Origin: Acheta domesticus
Lineage: Eukaryota > Arthropoda > Insecta > Orthoptera > Gryllidae
NCBI GenBank assembly: GCA_031308135.1
Contig: JAHLJT010004567.1
Span: forward strand, 136,414,991 to 136,478,990
Length of the DNA stretch: 64,000 nt
Direction: 5' to 3'
The notes beneath the pieces were generated by a model that ran no database searches, was not told the origin of the DNA, and saw nothing but the letters and a program-made list of their open reading frames with translations. Each line of letters starts with the position of its first letter. The first letter of the stretch is position 1. Positions 1 to 10,945 of this stretch are shown piece after piece. Position numbers and translations under genes: made by a program.

Positions 1-69
1 GCATTACATAACTTTCCCTATACTACGTATATCACTCCGTGTATACGTACGTATACGGGAAAGTAAAAA
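1..69 (+). repeat. 3' terminus of an X-family inverted-repeat element, cut by the window edge
   Basis: The first bases match the right end of the X elements at 6696-6765, 15958-16026 and 28182-28250. They share the start GCATTACATAACTTTCCC and the end CGGGAAAGTAAAA. Only the terminal ~69 bp lie in the window, so the body of the element lies upstream. It sits about 140 bp before the GC island of the stomatin gene, which brings transposon sequence close to the presumed promoter. Confidence 0.85.
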
Positions 70-204
70 AGGCGGGATCCCCAATTACAATGTATATAAT
101 CCCAAGTTTCTCGCGAGATGTGAATCACTCGTGGGCGCCGACACTTCACTTGTCTGAGGATCGACCGGCGTCCACAGCGTGCCTGCAGATCCCGCTTGAT
201 ACGG

Positions 205-690
205 TGGCGAGGGCGGGGGTGGGGGCGGCGTATTTATGAGTTCGGACGCCTGCTTGCCCGCCCGCCCGCCAGCGCGCGGCGGCGGCGGCGTCCCTCGCGT
301 GAGGCCCGGAGCACCACCACCACCACCATCCCCACCGGTCGATGGGGCGTGCGGGGGCGTAGGCGTGCTCTCGCCGCCGCCGGCACTCCGCGCTCGCCCG
401 CCGTGAGCGACGCTCCGTCGCCGCCGCCCTCGCTGCCGCCCGCGCCGCCGCCGCCGCCGCCACCATTGCCGCCCGCGAGGAGACCGCCCTCCGCTGCCTG
501 GACATGCTGGAAGGCGGCGCCGCCGCCACCGCGGCCCAGAACGGAGGCCGCGGGCCCGCGCGCCCGTCCTTCAGCCGCGTGCTGCAGCCGCAGGGCCCCA
601 TGACCGACGTGTTCGGCCCGTCTACCAACATGATGGCCGTCAACGGCGGGGCCGACGGCGCTGAGTGGAACGGCATGGCTGGCCTTCAAG
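205..690 (+). promoter_or_regulatory. GC/CpG-rich island over the first exon of the stomatin-like gene
   Basis: This ~480-bp stretch is strikingly GC- and CpG-rich, with GCC/CCG runs and a CAC repeat near 311-327, in otherwise AT-rich DNA. It includes coding exon 1 at its 3' end. An in-frame TAG at 360-362 closes the exon-1 frame upstream, so the bases before 504 are most likely 5' UTR and promoter. A weak AT patch (CGTATTTATGAG, 228-239) could be a core element, but no firm TATA box or initiator can be assigned. Calling it a promoter is an inference from composition and from its place at the gene's 5' end. Confidence 0.6.
504..690 (+). CDS. Stomatin/MEC-2-like band 7 protein, coding exon 1 (residues 1-62 plus one base)
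   Basis: This exon encodes the N-terminal cytoplasmic tail of an SPFH/band 7 membrane protein. The start is the ATG at 504, the first ATG after the in-frame TAG at 360-362. A later in-frame ATG at 600 is a possible alternative. The exon runs through Ala/Gly-rich sequence, then RPSFSRVLQP and MTDVFGPSTNMM, and ends ...NGMAGLQ plus one G at a CAAG|GTACTC donor. That single hanging base joins the phase of exon 2 exactly (CAA G|GT GAA CAG), restoring Gln-Gly-Glu-Gln-Glu-Pro. The partner exon is 45.4 kb downstream. The N-terminal tail is poorly conserved in this family, so support comes mostly from frame, island and phase. From what I recall, similar N-terminal motifs occur in insect band 7 proteins. 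Confidence 0.75.
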
Positions 691-699
691 GTACTCGGC

Positions 700-2284
700 A
701 CTAGGGATACGACATCCATAGAAAAACATCGATGTTTATAACATCGATATTAGTAATAATAATCGCCTAAAACTTCGATGTTTTTCGGAATTGGGTTTTT
801 AAATGTGGTGCGCTATCAGCGTTCGCACTGGCGAGAATATGCCTCGGCAGTCGTCATATTTTTTATTAATTTATAATTTAAGATTTAAGTTACAGTAAAA
901 ATAATCAGAACAACTAACAAAACACCCTGAAGCCTTAACTCTCAGGGTTATCTCAAGGGTTCAGAGCATTTTCAATTCGCCGTACGGCGAGAGGGAGGCC
1001 CTACTCCCACTGCTCCCGCGTTGGCCGCCCGTCCGCGTGCGAAGTGCGACGAAACGCTTAGGAAATACTTTTTTTTATTTCTCGTCCACAGTACCCCTGA
1101 GGAGGTGGGAATTTATTTGTCGTAATGGATATATAGTGTGCTGCTGCCTTAAGCAGCTCAGTGGGAGAGATTTTTCTATACTAAAATTAACTAAAACTAA
1201 CTTAATTTTAGCTTAAATCTAATTTGCTAGTTACTAACGTAGCACTTTGGCATATTTAACTTAAACGAATATTGTTTGCTTTTCTTAACCCTAAGTAAAG
1301 TTTCGCTTTGACACTTGGTTTGTTTGTTTTTTAATTTCTTTATTTTCATTCACGCTTCATTCATTCTTGTTTCATTATATACATAACCATTCATTCTACT
1401 CATTCATACCCACTGCATTTCATTACACTAGTCTTCTGTTCGCCACAGCACTGACTTGACTCGAAGTGTCCGTGGCGCTCAGGCCCATTTGGAGGCGTGG
1501 CAGGTGGGGCGCGGCGTCGCGTTCCCCGCGCGTCCCTCGGCCGATGACGTATCTTCCCCCGCCGCGTTTGGCTTGCTCACGCAGGGTAGCAAGCGTGTCG
1601 TGAGGCAGCGCGCGGAAGCTTAGGAAATACCAGGGCATCGTATTCATCTCTTGGGCCAGGAAGTCAGCTCGGTGAAGGTAGTGGGGAGAAAGCGTGCGCG
1701 TCGTTCGAACACATGAATTATCATCAGTTATTTTCTTTTCTTAACTTGCAAAAAGTTGTAAGTTGGGGACATTTCCTTTCACAAAGAAAGCCGCGAAAAC
1801 GTAAAAACGTCGAGATCAAAACATTGATATTAAAAATAACCGATGTAATAAATCTATGTTGAAAACATTGATGTTTCGAAAACATCGACATCGATGTCAC
1901 ATACCTGCTCGTCAAGCCCTCTCGCTCGGGGTTCTGGATTCATAGATTGCATCACGCAGTGAAAATTCTTGCAGTGAAAACGCGCTTTCCACTATATTAC
2001 TGCAGTCAGGCCAAAGAAAAACATTTGAACAGCTAGTTTTTACAACTCTTCCGATGTATCCTTGTTGAGACTTTTGAATCTGACGAATATTCATACTTTC
2101 TTTTCAACGTTGCTGCAAGTCTTCCCTTCACAGAGGAAGTGTCTTTCCGTTTTATTATATATTTCACGCGCCTATAAATATAACATTGTTCATACCATGT
2201 TGAGTGCTTTATTATATTTATACTCGAGTGTAGACCGGCACGGTTTCTTTCACAAAACCAAAGGATGCACGTGGAGGATGTTTT
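700..2284. other. No gene seen; AT-rich intronic DNA with ATCGATGTT-type motif clusters
   Basis: No coding signal. Clusters of ATCGATGTT-like motifs occur at about 718-790 and 1800-1900 (and again near 4826-4880) and look like remnants of one repeat family. The 13-mer GCTTAGGAAATAC appears twice, near 1056 and 1618. A moderately GC-rich patch spans 1480-1620. Confidence 0.5.
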
Positions 2285-2285
2285 C

Positions 2286-2375
2286 CCGTGACCGACGTGT
2301 TCGAGACGTGTCCGCCAGCATGCTGGCCAACCAACAGCGGAAGAAGTGCAACAGAATGGTGGGAGTGCGGGGTCC
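2286..2375 (+). pseudogene. Possible diverged duplicate of the 3' half of stomatin exon 1
   Basis: Bases 2289-2303 match exon 1 at 601-615 exactly (TGACCGACGTGTTCG). Similarity then continues in patches: AGCATGCTGGCC against AACATGATGGCC, and AACAGCGGA against AACGGCGGG. In the matching frame both read TDVF followed by N..G and EW. The initiator ATG of the 600 position is GTG here, and no clear donor follows. It could be an old tandem copy, a relic alternative first exon, or chance. A 15-nt exact match plus collinear partial matches favours common origin, but the alignment is short. Confidence 0.35.
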
Positions 2376-2524
2376 CCTCTACGCCCCATCCCTCGAATTT
2401 CTGGAATTGTCGTTGTTTCCACTATCTGACGTACCGCGTAGTAAAAACCGATGACGGTGGAGATTGTCTCGCATAGAGTAGAGGAAGCATCTCCTTCCAC
2501 CTCTTTTTTTTTTACATTTCTCTG

Positions 2525-2600
2525 AAGTTTTCCTGAGCCACTGAGCAAACGCTGCGATATCCCCTTGTTTTGCTTCTGAACATAAATGTAGATTCTTTGT
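2525..2600 (+). repeat. Fragment resembling the 3' UTR of the LINE at 59.2-62.3 kb
   Basis: The stretch with GAGCAAACGCTG, then CCCCTTGTTTTGCTTCTG, closely parallels 62164-62215 in the 3' untranslated part of the downstream CR1/L2-type LINE (GAGCAAATGCTG, then CCCCTTGTTTTGCTTCTG). The match covers about 60-70 bp and no ORF fragment accompanies it. The likely explanation is a very short 5'-truncated insertion of the same LINE family, or a SINE that borrowed its tail. Confidence 0.6.
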
Positions 2601-2779
2601 CGACAAGTTTTGTTGTCTTCTCCTTTTGCTTTGTGGTAGGACTAAATACGGGAGTGGGGTGTGGGGTGTTGCTAGCAGTGCTCAGTGTAGGGATGGCAAA
2701 AAACATCGTCTCCTGTATTATTTCAGTAGTATACCTTTGCGTTGCGGCTCTCACACGCAACCAATCTTTATAAATGAGG

Positions 2780-3459
2780 GCTCTAAAGAAAGAAATTTCA
2801 TGTAGACTTGACGAATTTCCCTTTGACTTTAAAAATATGGATGATTGCGTTAAAAGAACGCATCGAAATATTCATGTAAACTGCAACCCGCATCACATGT
2901 CAATCTATATCGGCAAATAACACATAAACAAAGCGTTTTAAAGCCTTAAAAAGTAAAATTTTGAGGCCATAGGCCTTAAAGAAACGTTTTTCACACCATA
3001 ATCTACAAGATGAGACATTTCCCGATCCATTCAATCAACTTTTCGGTTCCACGCTTCAATACTATCAAGGCCACCTCAATATTTCAGCCCTTCCTGCTGG
3101 TAGCAATTTTTGTGCCGACACGCTTAGAAGACTTAGAGTCGACAATCTTTATTTACGCTTTCTGTTAACACCGTAGTTAGTGCAGTCTCACGAGGTTTAT
3201 TTGCACAATCATTAATTCAAGATTTGCTCTCCAGCAACAACTAGAAGTACTATTATAGTTGCTTGATACCTATGAAGATTGTTACTTTGCGTGTAGTGAA
3301 ACCAATCAATTAAAGTTTTACCGGTGTCTGTAAGTGCTGTGTACCTAATTGAGGAGGGATGTCAGTGCACAGAGAAGAGTGAAGACTGTTTTACCTGTAA
3401 CAGTATTTTCGTTATCATTCGATGAAATTTTAAAGTCAGCGGGTTCAGACACGTAGCTT
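2780..3459. other. No gene or recognisable element seen
   Basis: AT-rich intronic sequence with no long ORF, no tRNA-like promoter and no inverted termini that I can recognise. Confidence 0.4.
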
Positions 3460-3812
3460 TCTCAAAAGTAAAAAGCTTTTCTAATGTTTTTGTGACTCAC
3501 GAGAAGCTAAAAGCTAGCTGTCAAAGAATATTGAATAATTACTACAAATGTTGTCTTTAAGGAAGTGCTGTGAATTGTTCCAAGAGAACTCTTCATGATA
3601 CGGAATAAATAGTTATTGAAAATTTATTTTAAACATCAATTGCATTGTTTTTTATTTTATTTAATATTGTGTTAGTACATTGCAAGTTACCTTTATATAT
3701 TTTTAATCAAATAAACACGTTTTGTTAAATACTTGCCCTCTTAAAATGGAAATATAAGGATATGGATCTAACATAGGGTCTAACATGTGAGAGTTCTCGC
3801 ACGGGTACCCGG
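3460..3812 (+). repeat. First member of a direct repeat pair (partner at 4463-4815)
   Basis: Collinear with 4463-4815. Shared landmarks in order are AGTAAAAA.CTTTTCT, GAATAAA.TTATTGAAAAT, AACATCAATTG.ATTGTT, a GTTACCTTTATATA-like block, an AATAAACA box, and the end TCGCACGGGTAC. The copies are visibly diverged, with scattered substitutions and small indels. Both contain AATAAA-type signals, so the unit could derive from the 3' part of a transcribed repeat. No protein is recognisable. Confidence 0.65.
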
Positions 3813-4462
3813 AGGTTGTAGGGGAAAACTTTTGTATGGCACAACACAAAGAACAAACGTTTGAAATTAGCTAAAGTAATATAGCTTGAAATAAATAAAA
3901 AACAAAAATTAAATCGTTCTGGCCTACAATACTAATTAAATTAAAAAAAGCAAGTAAATTTAAAATTATAGAAACAATAGGAGAAGTCACTCGACAACTG
4001 CCAACGTTCGCAGTCGAAAGACGATTTAAGTGTTAGTGGTGTCTGGAAGTATGTACATCAACGCCCAGCTGCAAAATCATATTGTAAATAATACACCGTT
4101 TGATATTAAACCCAAGGTGTCGGTTCATTAAGATATTCAATATGCAAACATCGTTTGAGTAACATTACCATGCACCGAAGTGAAGTCTAAGCCTACTGAA
4201 TTGTTTCCAATGGTAACAAATTGTATTTAGTACTCGAAGGTGAAAACATTAGTTTATTTTTTGGGTCGGAATTGCTTTACTTGAGGTACGTAAGACGCTG
4301 AAAATAATATATACTTTTTAATAGTATTGCAGCAAGCTGGCACCCTGAACTCTCCAAAACTCCCTCTGTTCCTCATAACAAATCAAGGAAATTCAAATAA
4401 TATTGCAAAGAGTACGGCTGTACTTCCTCGATCGATATTTATGCACTACTTTACTTTGATTT

Positions 4463-4815
4463 GCTTTCTGAAGAGTAAAAACCTTTTCTGTTATGTTCGT
4501 GACTATCAAGGAAAGCGAAAAGTTAACTCTCAAGGAGGAGTGAATAATTTGTTCAAAGTTGTTTTTAAAGAAGTACGAATTGTCCCGAGAACATCTCTCT
4601 ATAATGCTGAATAAACTTTTATTGAAAATGTGTTTCCAACATCAATTGTATTGTTATTTTTGTTTGATATTCTGCAAGTACATTAGAAGTTACATTTATA
4701 CATTAAAAAAATAAACATGTTTCATTAACAAATTTCTTTCTTAATTGAAAGGATAGACAAATGGGTAGGGAAAGGGTGGGTATTAACATGCGAGATTTCT
4801 CGCACGGGTACGCTG
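4463..4815 (+). repeat. Second member of the direct repeat pair (partner at 3460-3812)
   Basis: Direct copy of 3460-3812, about 1 kb downstream, ending in the same TCGCACGGGTAC block. It is immediately followed by an ATCGATGTT motif cluster (4826-4880). An open frame at 4327-4614 overlaps it, but its codons look like random AT-rich sequence and the other member does not conserve it. Confidence 0.65.
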
Positions 4816-5049
4816 GTATATGTAATTAAAAAATCGATGTTTTCTTCAGATCGATATAATCGTTAAGAAAAATCGACGTTCAAAAAACAATCTCATGATA
4901 TAAATAAAATTTCCAGAAAAAAAATTTTTTTTTCGATATTTTGGATTTGGATTGCTCGCAATCTACAGCCAATCACAACTGTCACTGTTGTCGATCCCCA
5001 GACGGCATAAAACCTCTTGCTATTCGCAATCTTTCTTCAGAGTTATTAC

Positions 5050-6765
5050 TTTTTACTTTCCCGTATACGTTCGTATATATGGAGTAATAGTATATGGAAA
5101 GTTATGTAATGCTGCACGAAAAAATGGCGGATTTTCGGCAGAAGAAAATTCATTGCCGGGCCCTGATAACGTACTAGTGGTGATACAGAATGGCACAGAC
5201 TTTCCCGTATTAGTTTTCTATTTTCTTGGGTCTTCGCTAGCTATTCGGAATTGCCACATACTCTTTCTTGCCAGTTACCATCTATCATCGCCAAAAGTAC
5301 ATTTTTTTTGTCATTTTCTTAATTTTTCGGTTTCCTATTGGTAGAACGAAAATATTAATTTTAGAATATTAAAGAACACAAAAACCTAGCCGTAAATGGC
5401 AATTTTCTTTTAAAAATTATGTGCCGTTTAAGAGAAAATGGCGTTTTAGCGCTTCTAAAAATGCGAAATTTGAAGCTCATTATCACAGACAATGTTTGAG
5501 TTTTCAAAATACTTTATTTGAAGTTATTTGAAGCACTTACACTCACAAATATAATAATATTTACAAATTGCGCATAATGTGCATATTAAAGATATGAGAG
5601 ATCATTCAAAAAAATTACATTTATATAATTTTTGAAAAAACAAAAAAAACTCAAAATAAACTTTACGCTATACTAAAGAGTGTAATTAGCACTATCCGTT
5701 ACAAAAGTTTCAAGAAAAAAATTGCAGCCATATACGAGAAAAAGGCGTTTGAGCATTTCTGAAAATGCCGAAATTTGAGCTACTTTTCACAGAAAACGGT
5801 AGTGTTTTCGAGAAACTTTACTTGACATTATTTAAAGCATATATACTCGTAAATATAATGTAAAAAAATCGCCGATAATGTAAATATTAACGACGTGAGA
5901 GACAAGTAAAAAAATTACATTTTTGTAATTTTTGAAAAAACCAACCGATAGACCAAAATGGCTTTTATGTCATTGATAGAGTACATTTACCACTATCCCT
6001 ATCAAAAGTTTAAAGAAAAAATTTGGAGCCGTTTTTGAGAAAATCTTGTTTTTGTAATTTTTTAATATTGCTCATATTGCACGCAATATTGCACGAAAAC
6101 TACCAAAATTTTGAAAAACATTTACATGACCTTTATTAAAGAACTCAATATGCAGAACAAATTTTATATGAAAAAAATCTCTGTCTTCAATTTTGTAGTT
6201 GGAGAAAGACGCCGAAAAAAATTCAAACTTTCACAATTTTCGAAAATTCAGAGTTGTACGTGAAAATCGAACCCTGTTAAAAAGTGTATTTTACTCTATT
6301 CATACAAGAAATTTAAAGAAAAAATTTGGAGCCGTTTTTGAGAAAATTTTGAAAATCCCCGGGGGGGCCTCATATAAAGTACCCCCAAATTTTAAAGAAT
6401 CTTTTTCAAAATCTCAAAGCTTCGACTAGAATCAGATCGACCGGGGAATATCCATTTTGGACGAAAACGTACGGATGGTTTAGGCGCTAGCAGTGTTCAC
6501 AGACGGACGGACGGAGAGACGGACGTTTTCCTTTCAATTGGGTTTTCGGTTTCAAGGACCTAGAAAATAGGGTTTCTGGCTACACCACGTGTTAGGGGAT
6601 TTTTTTCTTAATTTAGCAACTGGTTTTATCCACTTATTCGTTTTCACGGCCCGGCAATTATTTTTTTTCGCCGAAAATTGGCCATGTTTTCGCGCAGCAT
6701 TACATAACTTTCCCTATACTATGTATATCACTCCGTGTATACGTACGTGTACGGGAAAGTAAAAA
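5050..6765 (+). mobile_element. X-family element with both long terminal inverted repeats (copy X1)
   Basis: About 1.7 kb, bounded by inverted repeats of roughly 125 bp. The left end begins TTTTTACTTTCCCG and the right end finishes CGGGAAAGTAAAAA. Both arms also contain TTATGTAATGCTGC (or its complement) and a TGCCGGGCC block. The interior is non-coding and made of four diverged direct monomers. The landmark around GAGCCGTTTTTGAGAAAA recurs near 5421, 5725, 6026 and 6329, a period of about 303 bp. Near the right end is a short GACGGACG run (6499-6520) and a CACGTGTTAGGGG block. No transposase fragment is visible, so I cannot assign a class; it behaves like a large non-autonomous DNA element. 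Target duplications are unclear. Confidence 0.85.
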
Positions 6766-6990
6766 GTGGATAAAACCAGTTGCTAAATTAAGGAAAAAAT
6801 CCCCTAACACGTGGTGTAGCCAGAATCCCTCTTTTATGGGACCTTGATACCGAAAAACCAATTGAGAGCAAAATGTCCGTCTGTCCGTCCGTCGGTTCGT
6901 CCGTCCGCCCGTCTGTGAACACTTCTAGCGCCTAAACCATACATAGGATTTTTTTTCAAATTGAAGAAACCCCTGTCGATCTGGAGTAAT
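6766..6990 (-). repeat. X-family fragment in inverted orientation, abutting copy X1
   Basis: Directly after the right terminus of X1, the sequence becomes the reverse complement of the X region at about 6470-6650. It starts GTGGATAAAACCAGTTGC, passes through the complement of CACGTGTTAGGGG, and reaches the GACGGACG run (here TCCGTCCGTCGG). Homology fades near 6990, after the complement of the CGATCTGA-type block. X1 and this fragment therefore sit head to head and appear to share a single terminus. Confidence 0.8.
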
Positions 6991-9540
6991 GTGGAACACA
7001 TGTGTTCTACGCATGGAGAGAGACTTTTTAGTTTTCAAACGTTGCCCACCCCGATTTGTTGGTACATCATTCAACGAAGTGTAGGAAATGGGAAGAGAGG
7101 AGCTCAAGAAAACGTGCGAAGATAATGTTTCTCTCCCATTGCTCACAGTTTTTTTTACTCCTCTTTAACGAAAATAAATGAAATCAATCAAACCCACAAG
7201 AAATGAGACTCAACATTCATCATCACGATTTGCACTACGTTTGTTTTCCATAGTTTCAGAAGAATTTCTATATTACGGTAGTCCATGAGTAATATTAACG
7301 ATTGAGCAAAAGTTCGAAAAAATCTGCAAATATGTTATTTGGGAAAATTGAAAGTTAAATCAATAGGACTTACGTAATTCAGTACATTGTGTTCTCTTCG
7401 TCCAAAAAAAATTAATAATAATAAATAAATAAAGGAAAAAATGGATCCTTTTTTCCGATAATCTTGTTGAGGTACAAATCTGCTGTTGAAAGTTGACACA
7501 GTTTGATTGAAAATTGCACCATAATCACTAATATTTTGAAAAAGCAATACATGACTCCACTTTGAGTTCCAAGTAGAAGAATCAATTCCTTTAAGAGCTA
7601 AATTTTCAATTTCAGTGATGTAGGTGTTGAAGAGGTTCCAGAAAATTTGAACATGTGCAATTTTTAAAATTTCAGACGTTTTAATGATTACAATCATACA
7701 ATGTATAAAAGGACCTGGCTCTATTGGAAGAAGAAATTCGAAGAGAAGACTTGGAAGCATTAAAAAAAATATTGAATATGTTATACGGGCTTTGAATAAA
7801 GTACCCCTTTTCCCCAAAATCAAATTATTCATTGCATATTTGCAGCGCCTTGAGTTGAGCCATCGATCTGAAAATATTCCTTTTAAAAGTAATCCCTTGT
7901 GTGATTTAGTGTTGTTTACAAATGGACGGAAAGGGATGTTTTTGAAAAAGAATAAACTTTTTCGTTATCGAGAAACCCCAAGCCTTGTTCTTTTCGAGAT
8001 CGATTTTTTGAAACATTAAATTACTTTTAAGACAAGTGATATATAATTGTTCCGTGTACTTGTCAACATTTCCCAATTTTCTTTTCCGTATTGAATACGT
8101 GAAACATTGTGATGAAGCCTAAAATATCATTTTTACGTATGTTCTAATAAAATTCTGACCACCATCAGATGAAAATGTACTTTAGAGTAGTTGGGTGTTT
8201 TTTTTAATTTATTTATTTTAGTTCGTGTGTTTGTTTCTGTGCAGAACAATATAATCATCTAACCAACTTTCCTAATGCCCTGGTGCGCTGTAAAATAATG
8301 TTCATGAAGACCTTACTTCAAACAGAACTTTCATTAATATAGTGTTCGCATGGAGGGTTGAGATTAATGCTTCGAACAAAGCTTCCAACTGACTGTCTTG
8401 ACAGAGTGACCTTGCTGTACACAATACAATGCGTTTCATTATGTAATGCACCATACAGAACGTCGCATCGATAAAAAAGTCACCCTTTTTACTATGCAAT
8501 TACATTTCAACACCTTTTCTGCAGACGTCTCACATGCTTCCTTGTAAAAGGTCATGTTAGTGTCGACTCGGGACGGTATGTACTCGGTCGGTACGGTAAG
8601 TTCTGGTTAATCTTCGCTTGGAATTTCCTGCTCTATGCCAGTACTTACACTTCTTTACTTTACTTCTGCGCTTTTTTAAAAGTTTTCCCCAAATGTTTGG
8701 GGCAAAACTGAAAAGCGATCAGTTATCGTTGTGTTCAGTTATGTATTGCATTCAGAAGGTGCACTGTGTTGAAGAGGCTTGATTCACAAACTCTTAACAA
8801 CTGTTTCGGGTTTTGTTGCAAATGTATCACTTAATGGTAAGATTCTTTGCAATGTAGTACATATTACGAAGTTCCCTTGATAATGAAAAAGATGACTCGA
8901 CGTTGATCTTTTCAAGTGGAGCCTTAACTTTAATTCTTTCAACATCTGCTTTACTTCTTCAGTATTGAATCTAGAGATTGCTTACTTTTTTTCAATATTA
9001 TATCTTTAAATTATTTCATCAACACCCTTGTCAAAATTTTAGTAGTTGTTGCGTTAATTTGTGTTAGTATGTCGTATAAGCGATGCGACACTCTAAGTTT
9101 TGTTCAAAACCTGACCTAAATCTTCAAAAGTAAAGCTAGACATTTCTTTCTTATTGCAAACAATTCCTTAATATTATATCTTTAAATTATTTCATGTTTT
9201 CTAAAAATGAAAATTTTTGTTGCTTTTTTTTAAAAAAGAGAGAATTTTCTGGGGCGTCGGAACTAACGGAACAGTCGAATCGTTTGTCAGTACATTTAGA
9301 AGTTTAGTTGACTGGCATGAAGAACTTAAGGTCTCGAGTTGTAAATCTGAACTTTTTTCTTGAAAAGTTTTGTAAAGTAGAGCATAACAATGAATTGGCA
9401 GCAGTACCACTTTTATCCAAACTTTTGTGTTTTCAAAAATTAAAGATGCGATTTTTTTAGTCCCTCGGGCCTCATTTCGTTACGAGATTTTCCAGAGAAG
9501 GGTGAAGGGTTGGTAGGATTGAAGTTGCAATTTTGTTATT
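6991..9540. other. No gene seen; AT-rich intronic DNA
   Basis: Two opposing open frames near 7335-7832 and 7684-8019 overlap in AT-rich sequence. They show no domain, no codon regularity and no splice context, so I do not call them. No SINE promoter, inverted termini or transposase motif was recognised here. Confidence 0.45.
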
Positions 9541-9544
9541 ACAT

Positions 9545-9832
9545 TTTCTTTTTCTTTCTTCCTGGGACTTTTTCCAACTTCAAGAGATGCCGATATCCGC
9601 GCCGGATACCCACAATGTCGCTCATGGGGACCCATATTAACCTTCACTCACACACATACGGGCTCCTCCGTCTGTAGTCAGCTGACTCTCAAGGCCTTCC
9701 CCGAAAAACACATACGTGAAAGACAATGGACAAGCCGTCCACGGCGGGACTCGAACCCGCGCCCATTCCGACCGAGGCGCTGAGTCGGCACACGCTGTAG
9801 CCAACTCGGCAATCGAGGTCGGCAATTTTATA
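9545..9832 (-). repeat. tRNA-derived SINE
   Basis: Read on the minus strand, the head near 9832 starts GCCGACCTCG. It contains an A-box-like TGGCTACAGCG and a perfect B box, GGTTCGAGTCC (complement at 9746-9756). A unique body follows, down to an A-rich tail (complement of TTTTCTTTTTCTTTCTT at 9544-9560). This is the architecture of a Pol III-transcribed SINE with a degraded tRNA head, not a working tRNA gene: the cloverleaf stems do not close. Confidence 0.8.
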
Positions 9833-10009
9833 TTATTATTAGTAAAAAATAAATGCGAGAAATTAAGAGCTGTCGTAGCACCACTAGTTCAAACTCATCT
9901 TCCGTTATATAAGCAACGTGCGTCTCCTCCCAACCGATCATGCGAAAATAATCGATATTACTAATTTCGAATACACACATAAAATAATTACAAGTTCCAC
10001 ACGATTTTT

Positions 10010-10770
10010 TTCAAAAATCTGCACTTGACCTGATTTTAAAATATACTTTTTTTAAATGTCATAAAGGAAAAAAAATATTCATCATCAATATTATACTTTT
10101 GCAATGTTATTCTTTTCAATTTTTAAAAATACAGAGAGATTGCCGAAAATTGGACCTACGCCATTTTTATAAGCGTGCTTTGCACTATCCCAGGAAACAT
10201 GTGAAACAAATTGGAGCCGTTTTCTAGAAAGTCTAGTGTTTAAAAATTGCTTTTATTGCACACAAAATTACTCATACAATGAAAACTACTCATACCAATT
10301 CAGACTTATAAATTGATAAATTTGTTCATCTATTGTTGAGGATAAGATTGTATTTCGAAACAAATCTCTATCTTCAATATTGTAGTTGTAGGAAGACACG
10401 AAAAAAATGTTCAATTTTTTTTCAATTTTCGAATTTCAGAGAATTCATTACAAATAGGAGCAGCGCCATTTTGTCATATTCTACATTCTTTGCGCGGGAG
10501 AAAACATCTGAAATATTTTTTTAGAAAAGTTTGGAAATGATATTGGAGCTTTATATAAAGTATTCCTCTAAATCAAAATATTATTTTCAAATTCAAGTGG
10601 TTGTGACATCAGCCAGATCGGTAGGGGAAAATTTTTTTATGAAAATCGTGCCTACGGTTTAGTTGTTAGCATTGTTCGCATGTGGAAAGGGCAGACGTTT
10701 TGCCGTTAACCAATTTTTGGTTGGTACCTAGCAAGGACACACAAAACGTGTATTTTCGTTATAGCGTATT
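10010..10770 (+). repeat. Highly diverged X-family copy (X4)
   Basis: Contains X landmarks in order: TTGGAGCCGTTTTCTAGAAA (10212-10231), TATCTTCAAT.TTGTAGTTG, GAATTTCAGAGAATTC, TATTGGAGCTTTATATAAAG, a GATCGGTAGGGG block and the TTAACCAATTTTTGG block near 10708. It has neither terminus and lacks the GACGGACG run. It is more decayed than X1-X3, which indicates that the family was active over a long period. Confidence 0.7.
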
Positions 10771-10811
10771 AATTTAGCGTTATAGCGTATTAATTTATTT
10801 ATTTCGTTATA

Positions 10812-10945
10812 GCCATTATAAAACGATGATGTAATCATGGGTATTAATACACGAGTGTGATATTACGATACAAGCGAGGAACGAGCGAGTATCGTAAACT
10901 TCACACAAGTGTATTAATAACCATTACATCGAGTTTCATACGGTA
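10812..10945. repeat. Palindromic MITE-like inverted repeat
   Basis: About 130 bp folding back on itself. The left arm contains ATGTAATCATGGGTATTAAT, CACGAGTGTGA and ACGATAC. The right arm contains the complements ATCGTAAACTTCACACAAG, GTATTAATAACCATTACAT and TCATAC. The loop is centred on AAGCGAGGAACGAGCGAG. No ORF is present. It is probably a short fold-back transposon derivative; the superfamily is unknown. Confidence 0.75.

Noticed and set aside
146..719. Long antisense open frames across the 5' GC island
   Set aside because: GC-rich sequence lacks stop codons by composition. The antisense frames are Ala/Arg/Pro-rich with no domain, while the sense frame splices in phase to exon 2.
5050..6765. 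CRISPR-like or satellite array because of regular spacing
   Set aside because: Units are ~303 bp, diverged, few in number and enclosed in inverted termini; the context is eukaryotic.
7335..8019. Overlapping 165- and 111-codon frames on opposite strands
   Set aside because: AT-rich, mutually overlapping, no domain or splice signals.
9740..9832. tRNA gene on the minus strand
   Set aside because: The B box is good but acceptor and anticodon stems do not pair, and an A-rich-tailed body follows. It is a SINE head.
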